Assembly: GCA_038874075.1 (NCBI GenBank)
Contig: JAVZDD010000002.1
Span: 1 to 64,000, forward strand
Length of the DNA: 64,000 bases
Reading direction: 5' to 3'
Source: Jingweiarchaeum tengchongense
Lineage (GTDB): Archaea > Nanobdellota > Nanobdellia > Jingweiarchaeales > Jingweiarchaeaceae
Shown: positions 16,780 through 25,503 of the stretch, in pieces
Layout: every line of letters starts with the position of its first letter
Numbering within the stretch: the stretch's first letter is position 1
Notes under the pieces: model-generated
The model's input: the letters and a program-made list of their open reading frames with translations, nothing else
What the model was told of the DNA's origin: nothing
Databases searched by the model: none
Translations under genes and position numbers: made by a program

Positions 16780-18011
16780 AAAGAGGCATAAGTTTCAGCA
16801 TCATCACATTCTTGTTTCTGATACCAATACTCACGTTCATAATCACATACTCAGAATCAATGCAATCAATCAGGAGGGAAAGCATAAAAAAGATTCTATC
16901 TGATCAAAATATCTTCTTTTCTAAAACTTTGCTTAATGACCTAGAGAAAATGATATGGATAACGGGGAAACGAGCGATAATTTCAGCAATACAAAGAGTG
17001 ATTAAGTATGGTACACCACTGAACGATTCCATTTCCGTTATAAAAGAGCTGATGCAAAACGGTACGATTTTTGGTGTAAATGAAACCCTAATGCAAAACA
17101 ACACAATCGGTTACTGGATAAACTTAATCCAATTGGAACAAAATGTATCTGCTTTCAATTTTTCAATCGCTTATTCAAATTTAGAGGTTGATTGGGAATC
17201 ATTTAATTGCATTTTTAATGTTTCATTCTCAATTAATGTTTCTGACATTTCAAATACAACCAGGTCCACGAGGATTGGAAATATCTCAATTCTTGTTTCA
17301 ATCGAAAAGATGGAAGATCCGATTTATCCACTATACACGAATGGATTGTTTAGAAAAAGTATAAAAATTTGTAATTCAACACTTCCCGAGGTTCGTAGTT
17401 TGGCTTTTGGTACAATCGCGAGTAAAAATGTCACAGGTATATCAGTCATTGGCCTCTCATCAAATTTAACTTACATTCAATCAATTCAAAACAAATCAGA
17501 TAAAATACTCGTCACAGATAACCTGACGATCATAGGTTCTGCCTTAATAAATGCATTTAAAGGAGTCGTTGCGGATCATAGCGATTTACCAGCAGGTATT
17601 ACAGTACCATATATCATAAACACAACAAATGCAACAACATCCATACCAGACGCACGTTTAATATATTTGGACGAAATCACGAAGAAAGTTTGGGACATTG
17701 AAAAATTTGAAGATACAATAAATACTGGTTGTTACCATATTTCATTGAATGGTTCAAACATTTTTGGTAGGTTAGAGGGAAAATTGAATTCTACGGGGAA
17801 TAAATCAGGCATTGAAAGTTTCGTTGATGTTAGAAAATTAATTTCAATGGATATACCAGTGAAAGAAAACCAAACACTTATTGATTATCTCTATTTTAGT
17901 AACAACTCTCATCCAGGATGTAAAGTAAGGGGCATCAATGAAACGTGGTTTAGAATTGATCCCTGGAATGCTGAAAGATACGGAGTAGGAGAGATTTTAG
18001 ATTGTAGTTAG
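16776..18011 (+). CDS. Pilin-like exported protein (operon gene 5)
   Basis: A 411-residue protein overlapping the VWA gene by ATGA. The head MKRGISFSIITFLFLIPIL is a short basic segment and a membrane helix but lacks the acidic residue of class III pilins. The exported part has many NxS/T sequons and no recognised domain. It closes the operon and its stop overlaps that of the convergent beta-helix gene by four bases. It is probably an accessory pilus or anchor component. Confidence 0.75.
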   Translation: MKRGISFSIITFLFLIPILTFIITYSESMQSIRRESIKKILSDQNIFFSKTLLNDLEKMIWITGKRAIISAIQRVIKYGTPLNDSISVIKELMQNGTIFGVNETLMQNNTIGYWINLIQLEQNVSAFNFSIAYSNLEVDWESFNCIFNVSFSINVSDISNTTRSTRIGNISILVSIEKMEDPIYPLYTNGLFRKSIKICNSTLPEVRSLAFGTIASKNVTGISVIGLSSNLTYIQSIQNKSDKILVTDNLTIIGSALINAFKGVVADHSDLPAGITVPYIINTTNATTSIPDARLIYLDEITKKVWDIEKFEDTINTGCYHISLNGSNIFGRLEGKLNSTGNKSGIESFVDVRKLISMDIPVKENQTLIDYLYFSNNSHPGCKVRGINETWFRIDPWNAERYGVGEILDCS

Positions 18012-19066
18012 CTTGGACATCTTGGACATGAGATACAATTGTATGAGTTATTAATAAAAACATTTCCGGTGAGAGATGGATCAGCGTTGATGCAATATAC
18101 GCCAATCACATTTTGTTCAATAATATTATTAGAAATTTGTATATTTGATTCTGTTATGATGCCAATGTGGTTTCTATAAATTCTACTATTACTTATAATT
18201 GTGTTGCTTCTCGGAATAAATAAACCCTGTCCCCACAATTCTGTGGAATTAAAACCACATCCACTCAGTTCTGAGTTATTGATTTGTAATGTTGCACCAG
18301 GTCGAACCTCAAAAAAGAAATTTGCATCTTCAAAATCACCATTTGTAATCTTTGAATTTAAGACATAAAGTGCACCCATATCTCCAACTTGAATGCCGTA
18401 TTCACCATCATAACTCGAATTTATACGCAAGGTCACATTGTGAAGGAATAATGCCGTAGAGAAAGGTAGGAGTGGATAGGTGATTTCACCACCAGTTCGA
18501 ATCGTCAAATTTCCATTCAAATTTATAATTGTGTCACCGCAATATGTTGACTTATTAACAATCCATTCGCCAAATGTTGGGAACTCACACGGGGCTAGGT
18601 AAATGTACCCATCAGATGGTGTGGCTTCTGAAGATGGAACCGTAAATTCAAATACAAATGAACCACCAGAAGGAAGTATAGCAATTAATTTTATCGTGTG
18701 GTTTTTTTCTGCTTCAAGCGGAGGCACAAATGTGATCGTTATTGATTCATTCGGCTTTAAATTGACCTCAATCTCATCTACCAATCTATCATCAACAAAA
18801 ACCTTTATTTTTTCTATCTCCTCGGTTCCGGTGTTCTCTATTATCGTTTGATTTCCCTTGACTTCCTTGAAGCTGATTTCTACTTCTTTTTTGGGTTCTT
18901 GAGTATGAGTAGATCCAGTCTTTGTTATTTGATAGTAAATCATCGCAATTAAAACAATTGCCACCAAGAGAATAGGAATCAATTTTTTTAGGAGATCACT
19001 TTTTTTATGAACCTCTTTTTCCTTCTTCACGACTGTTTGCTTGTCCTTAACTTCTCTCTTTTTCAT
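18008..19066 (-). CDS. Membrane-anchored right-handed beta-helix protein
   Basis: A 352-residue protein: Lys-rich cytoplasmic head (1-28), membrane helix (about 29-47), one CARDB-like Ig domain (about 60-140), then a C-terminal parallel beta-helix (about 200-345) shown by repeating 'NSRIYRNHIGIITESNIQI' and 'NNIIEQNVIGVY' rungs of the NosD/periplasmic copper-binding type. It ends with a CISCPRCPS tail that could bind metal or form disulfides. It is probably a surface carbohydrate-binding or degrading protein; no catalytic site is visible. Confidence 0.75.
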   Translation of the reverse strand: MKKREVKDKQTVVKKEKEVHKKSDLLKKLIPILLVAIVLIAMIYYQITKTGSTHTQEPKKEVEISFKEVKGNQTIIENTGTEEIEKIKVFVDDRLVDEIEVNLKPNESITITFVPPLEAEKNHTIKLIAILPSGGSFVFEFTVPSSEATPSDGYIYLAPCEFPTFGEWIVNKSTYCGDTIINLNGNLTIRTGGEITYPLLPFSTALFLHNVTLRINSSYDGEYGIQVGDMGALYVLNSKITNGDFEDANFFFEVRPGATLQINNSELSGCGFNSTELWGQGLFIPRSNTIISNSRIYRNHIGIITESNIQISNNIIEQNVIGVYCINADPSLTGNVFINNSYNCISCPRCPS

Positions 19067-19099
19067 TGAATAATTAAAAAAGAATCCAAACTTAAAAAA

Positions 19100-19231
19100 C
19101 TATCGTGTTTTTCGCTCGAGATTGGGATATTCGGCAAATTCTAAAATTTCATTACATTTTTTACAGAGATGCATATCTTCCCTTTCTTCAACGTTGAGCT
19201 TGCTACCGCACAATTCACATTTCGCTTCCAT
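19100..19231 (-). CDS. 43-residue zinc-ribbon microprotein
   Basis: A short gene coding for a protein with CELC near the N-terminus and CKKC 18 residues later, so a single zinc ribbon fills the protein. It lies 33 bp upstream of the beta-helix gene on the same strand. The Cys spacing and the start just before the first knuckle support a real gene. The function is not recognised. Confidence 0.65.
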   Translation of the reverse strand: MEAKCELCGSKLNVEEREDMHLCKKCNEILEFAEYPNLERKTR

Positions 19232-19330
19232 TATATGATATTGTATTACTAAGTATTATTTAAATTTTATGAATTACCCCACAGTGAAAATACAACAAAA
19301 AATAAAAGATATTATACAATATTTAATTCA

Positions 19331-20449
19331 ATGGAAAAATATTTTGTTGCATTCAAGTATGGATTACCCAATATATTTGCGCATTTATTGGCAATGCAAC
19401 AAATAAAGGAATTCTATTCTCTTTTGCCGAATTATGAAGGTAAAGATATAGAGCTGGACATTATTAAAAGACATGAGACAAGGCCACCAGCTTGGTTGAG
19501 GAACCAGGCGTTTGTGATATGGAGCGGCAATCAAGGTTATTTCAGTATCTTTAGTAAAAAAGCGATGAAGACAGCCATCGCATACACGATTGCTTTCTAT
19601 GCTGCAGATCTAAAGGATGAATTGTGTGATAAGTATTTAATCCCAATACTTTGTTCAAAAAAATTTCAGAGTTACAATGAAAATAAAATTTTGAATTTGA
19701 TTTTGAACACGAACATTCAAAAATTGAATAATTCAGTTAAGAAAGAAGCGCTCGTGCTTGAAAATGCGTCTGATAACTTATTACAACTTACTTCTTTAAA
19801 ATTTATTGAGCTTGGGAGGGAAGCGTATTTACTGTATAAAAAAGGGATGATGCGCGCATTTAAAGGACAAGCAATGGATGTTTGGATTTCTACTAAACTA
19901 AAAACAAATAAGTTAAATGAAATAAAGAGGAAGTTTCATACCAAGGATTATTTAAAAAAAATAGTAAGCGTCGCCGAAGAGAAACTTGGTTGTATTGGGG
20001 AATACGCAGCCAAAATCACATATCGATTGAGCAACGGTAGTGACAAAAAAATTGAAAATGCACTCTGTACTTGGTACAAGAATGCAACCACTCTTTTACA
20101 AATCACATATGATGATATGAGGGAGATATTGGATAACTTAAGAGAACGAGAAACGAATCCGTTTATACTTGCGATGATATGTAATGATTACAAGCATCTG
20201 AGTAAGGAGAACTTAAAAATTTTTCTTGAACACAATCCAGAGCTAATTAATAATATGATTTCACCATTAATTGAAGGCATAAAAGAAAGTCTAAAAAAGT
20301 TGGAAGATTTTAATTTCCACGACCACCTCCTAGCCACAAATATGATCATGAAAATTGTAGACAAGGAGATTGATAGTTTCGAGAAGAAAATTGGTGTAAA
20401 AGTAATAAGACCAAAATTAACCGATGTAAGAAGCAATATCTCGTTCTAA
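19331..20449 (+). CDS. Divergent all-helical protein resembling trans-prenyl diphosphate synthases
   Basis: A 372-residue, predominantly helical protein. Features recall the isoprenyl diphosphate synthase fold: 'AADLKDELCDKYL' where the first Asp-rich motif should be, 'FKGQAMDVW' matching the family GQ..D segment, and 'LLQITYDDMREIL' followed by 'RERETNPF', matching the second Asp-rich motif and the following GK.T.P loop. The first motif has only two spaced acidic residues instead of DDxxD, so it may be inactive or have changed substrate. A regulatory or terpene-synthase-like role is possible. I rate the family call as tentative. Confidence 0.45.
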   Translation: MEKYFVAFKYGLPNIFAHLLAMQQIKEFYSLLPNYEGKDIELDIIKRHETRPPAWLRNQAFVIWSGNQGYFSIFSKKAMKTAIAYTIAFYAADLKDELCDKYLIPILCSKKFQSYNENKILNLILNTNIQKLNNSVKKEALVLENASDNLLQLTSLKFIELGREAYLLYKKGMMRAFKGQAMDVWISTKLKTNKLNEIKRKFHTKDYLKKIVSVAEEKLGCIGEYAAKITYRLSNGSDKKIENALCTWYKNATTLLQITYDDMREILDNLRERETNPFILAMICNDYKHLSKENLKIFLEHNPELINNMISPLIEGIKESLKKLEDFNFHDHLLATNMIMKIVDKEIDSFEKKIGVKVIRPKLTDVRSNISF

Positions 20450-20554
20450 TTCTGCTTTCTTTTTCTTGCTTTTTTTATATACAACGGGTGGAATGAAAAA
20501 TTCGTCATCTATCTCTGGTTCGATCGTATGTTCGATATCAAATTCTGGTTTCAT
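20417..20554 (-). CDS. 45-residue hypothetical protein
   Basis: A short gene, acidic in the first 20 residues and Lys-rich from 27 to 34 (KKSKKKKAE). It overlaps the 3' end of the convergent prenyl-synthase-like gene by 33 bases and lies on the TrpRS gene's strand, 44 bp after that gene's stop. Coding status rests on an unbroken frame with a sensible start and charge pattern, so it is uncertain. Confidence 0.4.
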   Translation of the reverse strand: MKPEFDIEHTIEPEIDDEFFIPPVVYKKSKKKKAELERDIASYIG

Positions 20555-20598
20555 GAGATAAACTAAAAATTCTTAACTTAAAAATTTTTTGTAAAGAA

Positions 20599-21714
20599 TT
20601 AATCCTTTAATAGAAATTTTTCAACTAAATCTCTTGCCTTTTCCCTCTTTCTTTGATGTTCAGAGATAAATTTTTCAATTTTTTCAGCAAGTATTTTTTT
20701 ACACTCCCCACAGATTATTTCTCCTTTTCTACATTTTTCGTTTAATTCAAATATTTTTTGATCGTCTTCTTCAAATAAGAAGTAGTAATATTGATAAATT
20801 GAACATATATCTGGATTTCCACCATATTTCCGTTGCAGCTCTGCCGTTTCTCTCCCACCGGTAAACGCATTCATTACTTTTTTTCTTACAATGTCTGGTG
20901 CATCGGTAGTGAAAATACAGGTTGATGGTTCGCTTGAACTCATCTTACCTTCCTTACCCAAGCCAGGCATTATTTTGCACTGTATGGATGCAGGCTTGTA
21001 AAAGCCCAATTTTGGTAAAATATCTCGTGCAATCCTGAAATGAGGATCTTGATCGATGCCATGAGGAATTAAGCAGGGTATGTTCCTCTTTTCCTTGACT
21101 GATTCTAAAAAAGCCGGAACAGCTTGCATGCTTGTAAAAAATATTGATCCCACATTCGTTTCATTCGTAAATCCAAAGACGGCCTTTACCGTTGAAAAGG
21201 TAAGTTTCTTGGCAACTTTTATTGCTTCCCTATACATTGTTTTTGCATAAGCAAGATCGGAGATTATCCTTGTTTTCCTTGGATCGAATCCAAGTGCAAT
21301 TATATCAAGCATATTCTCGTAAGTAAATTTCTCAACTTCTTCCAATTTGAGATTCTCTTTAAAAAGAAATTTTTCATCATCCGTCAATTGAATTAGATAC
21401 TTCACATCAAATGCATCTTGTAATTGTTTTGCAAAGATAAAGGAAATTAAGTGACCAATGTGTGTATTTCCAGATGGACCTCTACCATTATACAAATAAA
21501 ATTTATTTCCCTTCTCATATTCATCTAGGATAAATCCAAGGTCTCGATGCGCAAAGAATATTTTTCTTGTAATAAACTTGTTCCTACCTAAATACCTTTC
21601 AAGTCTTTTGATGAGTCGATCATCTATCAAATTTAAACCAAATTCCTTTACTAATTTCTCATAATCTATCCTTCCCTTAACTTCCCAAGGCGTCACAACA
21701 AATTCTTTGACCAT
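20599..21714 (-). CDS. trpS: Tryptophanyl-tRNA synthetase
   Basis: A 371-residue class I synthetase of the archaeal/eukaryotic TrpRS type. The HIGH-type motif is in 'GPSGNTHIGHL' (about residues 80-90) and the KMSKS-type motif is KMSSS near 260. 'GFTNETNVGSIFFTSMQAVPAFLES' and 'IPHGIDQDPHFRIARDI' are TrpRS-specific segments binding tryptophan. The length is typical for archaea without long N-terminal extensions. It charges tRNA-Trp in the cytoplasm. It appears to be a single-gene unit. Confidence 0.95.
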   Translation of the reverse strand: MVKEFVVTPWEVKGRIDYEKLVKEFGLNLIDDRLIKRLERYLGRNKFITRKIFFAHRDLGFILDEYEKGNKFYLYNGRGPSGNTHIGHLISFIFAKQLQDAFDVKYLIQLTDDEKFLFKENLKLEEVEKFTYENMLDIIALGFDPRKTRIISDLAYAKTMYREAIKVAKKLTFSTVKAVFGFTNETNVGSIFFTSMQAVPAFLESVKEKRNIPCLIPHGIDQDPHFRIARDILPKLGFYKPASIQCKIMPGLGKEGKMSSSEPSTCIFTTDAPDIVRKKVMNAFTGGRETAELQRKYGGNPDICSIYQYYYFLFEEDDQKIFELNEKCRKGEIICGECKKILAEKIEKFISEHQRKREKARDLVEKFLLKD

Positions 21715-21801
21715 TATTCATCCAAATCAATTTAATTTTATAAGATTATTGGGTAAAATTACGGATTAAACTTTTTATTGAGGGCTTTACTAAAATTATT
21801 T

Positions 21802-22164
21802 ATGAATCCTTTGTATACAAAAATTTTAACGATATTACTAATATTTATGGGAGAATCGATTGCAATTTATTCTGAAATGATCGCGGCAAAAACTAATTTC
21901 TCGAGCCCACAAACTTTTTTACACATTTTTCTTAAGATGTTCGTTATTATTATCATAGCAGGCGGATTCTTGATTGCCGGTTACATGCTTGGTTTTAGTG
22001 CTTTCAATGACATCTGGATTGTCAGTGTCGCATCTATCACTTCAATCCTAATAATGGAACCAATACTTGCTTACACAATTTTTCGACAGATACCAACAAA
22101 AGGGGCAATTATAGGTTTAGTATTTGGTTTTTTAGGTTTCGTTTCTGCATTGTTCCTAAGATAG
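21802..22164 (+). CDS. Small four-helix membrane protein
   Basis: A 120-residue protein with four hydrophobic segments and a pattern 'IMEPILAYTIFRQIPTKGAIIGLVFG' near the C-terminus. I recognise no family; the fold may resemble small multidrug- or quinone-protein-like four-helix bundles, but that is a guess. The ATG at 21802 is favoured over an in-frame TTG at 21778 because TATA-like CTTTTTATT at 21771-21779 lies about 25 bp before it. Confidence 0.65.
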   Translation: MNPLYTKILTILLIFMGESIAIYSEMIAAKTNFSSPQTFLHIFLKMFVIIIIAGGFLIAGYMLGFSAFNDIWIVSVASITSILIMEPILAYTIFRQIPTKGAIIGLVFGFLGFVSALFLR

Positions 22165-22225
22165 AAACAGAGGATGGGGGCATCATCGCCATGCTCAGTA
22201 TCGTCCAGATTGCACCTCTGCTTGT
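22165..22225 (-). ncRNA. GC-rich structured intergenic element, candidate ncRNA
   Basis: Convergent intergenic stretch whose middle 55 bases are far richer in G+C than the surrounding DNA. The arms GCAGAGG and CCTCTGT (minus strand) can form a 7-bp stem closing a loop that contains ACTGAGC and GCGATGATGCC, a combination that can form a kink-turn-like element. A minus-strand TATA-like GTTTATAAGC at 22245-22254 lies about 25 bp upstream. It does not satisfy full C/D or H/ACA box rules, so the class is open. Confidence 0.4.
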
Positions 22226-22280
22226 ATTTAATTATTAAATGATTGCTTATAAACAAGGAGATAAAATTTCCAGTTTTCCA

Positions 22281-23594
22281 CTATTCTTCTTCAGAAATCG
22301 CAATTGGTTCTTCTCCACCATGCCAACTTGTTCTTGGTCTTACTTGGATTGGATATATCCTTTCTTGAGTGTCATCAAGCGCGATCGCAGCACCCTTCAA
22401 TCTTGGTAATTCTGAAATATATCTTTCAAGTGCGTATGGCAAATAACTCTGCATGATGTTGTTTAGTGCATTTATGTCTTCCTTTGATGTTACTCGGTGG
22501 GAAATTACCAGATCACACTGAGAAATCACATCCCCGCTTAATTTACCTGGCTGTTGCGATGCTAACACAAGTGAAACTCCAGGTTGCCTACCTTCCCTGA
22601 TCACTTGTACGAGTGCATCAGTGGCTAATGTCTTTCCTTTTGCTGGAATAAATTCATGAGCCTCGTCTAGAAAAATCCAAACAAGAGGTACTTCTTTTTT
22701 TGCTTGCTCCTTGTATCTCTTTCCAAAAGCTGTGAATCCACCCTCTATCTCACTCAATTCCTCAATCTTTCTAGCGATTGTTCTGTGTTCTAATATTTTT
22801 TTTGTTATAATTCCTATTACGAGTGCTCTCAGGTTAAATCCACCCATTACCTGAGTATAATAAGAAATATCAAGTACTGTGATCTTACCCCTTTCCAACA
22901 AATTATCCACTTTCGTCCCTTCCTTTTCAAAGAGACCCCATTCCTTGATCATGTCTAATTTATTTATCAATGCTAGTTTTGTTTGGTTATCAGCCTTTTC
23001 ATCAGCTTCGACTGCTTGTATCACTTCATCAATACCAAATGCACCTTGTTTTTTCATCTTAGTTATTACTCGTTCAACCAATATGCCAATTGGGTCCGTT
23101 GACTCAACACCCATCAGAACACACCAATCTGATGGATTGAGCTCTGAAGTAGCAATCGAAAAAGGTCTGTCCACAGGCACATTTTGTGCCCTAAGTTTCT
23201 CAAAGAAACCATATGGTACATACACGATACATCTATCCGAGTAGTCCTTTGCTTCGAGCCCCCATTGCTCAAGTAATTTAAAATCTCTTCTATTTGGAAA
23301 CTTTAATGTCCAATATATTCCCATCGTATCAAGAATAAGAGATGCAATGTTCTCTGATACTTCTGGAGGTAGGTTTGTCATTCCCTCTGCAATTACACCC
23401 ATCGTGTAGCTCTTACCTTCACCTCTTTTTCCAGCAATTAATATCACATGTGGCCTGGATACATCAAGAAGCACCGGGTTAGCCAAGCTCTTTACCTTTT
23501 CCATTGTTACATAATGTTTTGCCAAGAAAATAGTGCCTTTCGTGCCGTATTTATCCAAGTCTTTTTGTCTTCTACCCAAGATTATTTCATACAT
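22281..23594 (-). CDS. HerA/FtsK-type ATPase (DUF87)
   Basis: A 437-residue hexameric-motor-type ATPase. A short beta-barrel-like N-terminus (residues 1-45) precedes Walker A GKRGEGKS at 55-62. Walker B is 'WIFLDEAHEF' near 310, the sensor segment 'LVLASQQPGKLSGDVISQCD' follows, and the C-terminal 'HRVTSKEDI' segment is typical of HerA. HerA works with NurA in end resection of double-strand breaks, but no NurA gene is in the window, and many archaea have HerA-like relatives with other roles. It stands alone, 60 bp from tRNA-Ser, transcribed away from it. Confidence 0.85.
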   Translation of the reverse strand: MYEIILGRRQKDLDKYGTKGTIFLAKHYVTMEKVKSLANPVLLDVSRPHVILIAGKRGEGKSYTMGVIAEGMTNLPPEVSENIASLILDTMGIYWTLKFPNRRDFKLLEQWGLEAKDYSDRCIVYVPYGFFEKLRAQNVPVDRPFSIATSELNPSDWCVLMGVESTDPIGILVERVITKMKKQGAFGIDEVIQAVEADEKADNQTKLALINKLDMIKEWGLFEKEGTKVDNLLERGKITVLDISYYTQVMGGFNLRALVIGIITKKILEHRTIARKIEELSEIEGGFTAFGKRYKEQAKKEVPLVWIFLDEAHEFIPAKGKTLATDALVQVIREGRQPGVSLVLASQQPGKLSGDVISQCDLVISHRVTSKEDINALNNIMQSYLPYALERYISELPRLKGAAIALDDTQERIYPIQVRPRTSWHGGEEPIAISEEE

Positions 23595-23655
23595 AATTAA
23601 ATTATAGAATTGTACATATTAAAATTTATTTATATAAGATGTATTAATCATTTAT

Positions 23656-23739
23656 GCCAGGTTGGCTGAGCGGTTAAAGCGCTAGCCTCGAAAGCTAGTG
23701 GAGCTTTGCTCCTCGCAGGTTCGAATCCTGCACCTGGCG
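23656..23739 (+). tRNA. tRNA-Ser (CGA)
   Basis: Acceptor stem GCCAGGT pairs with ACCTGGC, discriminator G. Anticodon stem CTAGC/GCTAG encloses CTCGAAA, anticodon CGA at 23689-23691. The long variable arm GGAGCTTTGCTCC is the class II mark of tRNA-Ser. The T-arm GCAGGTTCGAATCCTGC is intact. No intron and no encoded CCA. Confidence 0.97.
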
Positions 23740-23767
23740 GTACTAAAAATTAAAAGAAATCAGATGA

Positions 23768-24121
23768 CTAATCTAAAACAATTTTTAATAATAGATCTTC
23801 TACGGCTGCTTTGAATTTTTTTAAATCTCCTTCTAAAAATGCTTTATCTATGTTTTCAAAGGTACTTTCGTAGTATCTGCTAAGTATATTATCTGGATTT
23901 GTTGGGTCATAGTAATATTTGTTCCTTTGCATTTTTTTAATAACGAGATATACTTTATCCATGTTTTTCTTTGTGATTTTAACTGGATGTATCTCGCCCA
24001 ATCCTAATTTCGAGCCCCACCATTCTTTTCCAGTTATTGCGTGATAAACACTCCATTTCCCGAGCGTATCTTTCTCCAATGCTTCGTCAAGTAGTGTTTC
24101 TAACTTACTTTTTTTGACCAT
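23768..24121 (-). CDS. Conserved-looking hypothetical protein
   Basis: A 117-residue soluble, mostly helical protein with aromatic-rich segment 'GKEWWGSKLGLGEIHPV' and 'NKYYYDPTNPDN'. I do not recognise a family. The start is put at the ATG at 24121, because GGTGA sits five bases before it; the GTG at 24130 overlaps that element. It is divergent from the deacetylase gene. Confidence 0.6.
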   Translation of the reverse strand: MVKKSKLETLLDEALEKDTLGKWSVYHAITGKEWWGSKLGLGEIHPVKITKKNMDKVYLVIKKMQRNKYYYDPTNPDNILSRYYESTFENIDKAFLEGDLKKFKAAVEDLLLKIVLD

Positions 24122-24226
24122 TATCATCACCTTTTATAATGAATGTCCATTTATTTATAAATTTTACTACTTATAAATAACAACTATTTTTATTATAAAC
24201 CTATTGTTCTTAACTAATTAGAGAAA

Positions 24227-25099
24227 ATGGAGAAAAATTCACTAATCACTGTTATTTCTGAAGAATGTTTGAAACATGAGAACCCATACGAACCAAGTAG
24301 TCGATTAATACCGATTTATGAATCGAGAAATAGATTTGAATACAAAGAAGCAAAAGAATACGAAGAACAAATACTAAACTTAGTACATTCAAAAAAATAC
24401 ATTCAAGGAATCAAGGACATGAGAATTGATTCGAGTTCTGATACACCCATTAACCTTCACACATATAACAGTGCGTTATGGGCAGCAAGAGGAGCAGTAA
24501 CAGCAGCCGAACTCTTGGATGAGTACAAACATTCATTTGCATTGATAAGACCACCCGGACACCATGCCAGCTTTTCTGGTAGCGTCATTTACCAAATCCC
24601 ATGGGGATTTTGTTACTTCAATAATATTGCAATTGCAACAAAATATCTAATCAAAAACAAGAAGGCAGATAGAATTGCAATTTTAGACATGGACTTTCAT
24701 TATGGTGAAGGAACTCAAAGTATTTTTAAGGATAATGACAACGTAAGATGCTTCTCAATACATGGAAGAACACACTTTCCTCCAGTCAAAGCATTTTCAG
24801 CCGGAAATTTAAAGAGCTTCACCATCCCAATTGAGAGCACAATTTACATAAAAACACTCAAAAAAGTTTTAGAAGAGATTTTAGAATTCAAACCAGACAG
24901 GATTGGAATTTCAATCGGTCTTGATACACATAAGAGAGATATGTTCGCTGGTAGTATTGGCGAAGGTCTAGAAACGAAAGATTATTATAATATTTTTAAT
25001 CTGATTGACAAATTAGACATAGGATGTTACTGGATATTGGAAGGCGGTTACAATGCCCAAGTGATTAAGGAGGTATTCCTTAATATTTTAAGTGAATGA
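24227..25099 (+). CDS. Histone deacetylase-family amidohydrolase (AcuC/APAH-like)
   Basis: A 290-residue zinc hydrolase of the HDAC/acetylpolyamine amidohydrolase superfamily. 'RPPGHHAS' gives the catalytic His pair. 'LDMDFHYGEGTQ' gives the zinc-binding Asp and His, with Tyr replacing the usual second His. 'GLDTHKRD' gives the second Asp, and 'LEGGYN' gives the catalytic Tyr. It should remove acetyl or acyl groups from lysine side chains or polyamines. It overlaps the following Nudix gene as ATGA. In an archaeon it could act on chromatin proteins such as Alba or on small molecules; sequence does not decide. Confidence 0.88.
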   Translation: MEKNSLITVISEECLKHENPYEPSSRLIPIYESRNRFEYKEAKEYEEQILNLVHSKKYIQGIKDMRIDSSSDTPINLHTYNSALWAARGAVTAAELLDEYKHSFALIRPPGHHASFSGSVIYQIPWGFCYFNNIAIATKYLIKNKKADRIAILDMDFHYGEGTQSIFKDNDNVRCFSIHGRTHFPPVKAFSAGNLKSFTIPIESTIYIKTLKKVLEEILEFKPDRIGISIGLDTHKRDMFAGSIGEGLETKDYYNIFNLIDKLDIGCYWILEGGYNAQVIKEVFLNILSE

Positions 25100-25503
25100 A
25101 AATGAAAAAAGAAGTACAAACAGTCACATCTCTTTTAAAGTATAAGAATAAAATTTTATTATTAAAAAGATCACAAAGAGTTGGTTTCTATGCAGGTAAG
25201 TGGGCAGGAGTGAGTGGTTTCTTAGAAGAGGGTGAGATTCCTGAGGAAAGAGCTAAGATAGAAATTTTTGAAGAGACTGGATTAAAAGGAAAAATTTTGA
25301 AAAAAGGAAAAGTGATTAAAGTATTTGATAAAGAACTAAATGCTAACGTAGTAATACATCTCTTTTTATTTGAAGTTAAGAAACAAAAAGTAAAGCTAAA
25401 TTGGGAGCATGATGATTATGTTTGGATTAAACCAGAAGAGATAAATAAATATGATACAGTTCCAATTTTGAATAGAATATTTAAGATATTATTAAAAAAT
25501 TAA
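25096..25503 (+). CDS. Nudix hydrolase
   Basis: A 135-residue Nudix protein. The box reads GFLEEGEIPEERAK then IEIFEETGL, fitting Gx5Ex7(R)EUxEExGU except that Ile replaces the conserved Arg. The metal-binding Glu residues are intact, so activity is plausible. It is coupled to the deacetylase gene by a 4-base overlap. A role in hydrolysing a nucleotide or activated acyl derivative linked to deacetylation is possible but unproven. Confidence 0.85.
   Translation: MKMKKEVQTVTSLLKYKNKILLLKRSQRVGFYAGKWAGVSGFLEEGEIPEERAKIEIFEETGLKGKILKKGKVIKVFDKELNANVVIHLFLFEVKKQKVKLNWEHDDYVWIKPEEINKYDTVPILNRIFKILLKN

Noticed and set aside
22071..22256. Minus-strand open frame across the GC-rich island.
   Set aside because: It runs antisense through the end of the small membrane protein gene and has a composition unlike its neighbours; a structured RNA explains the GC-rich part better.
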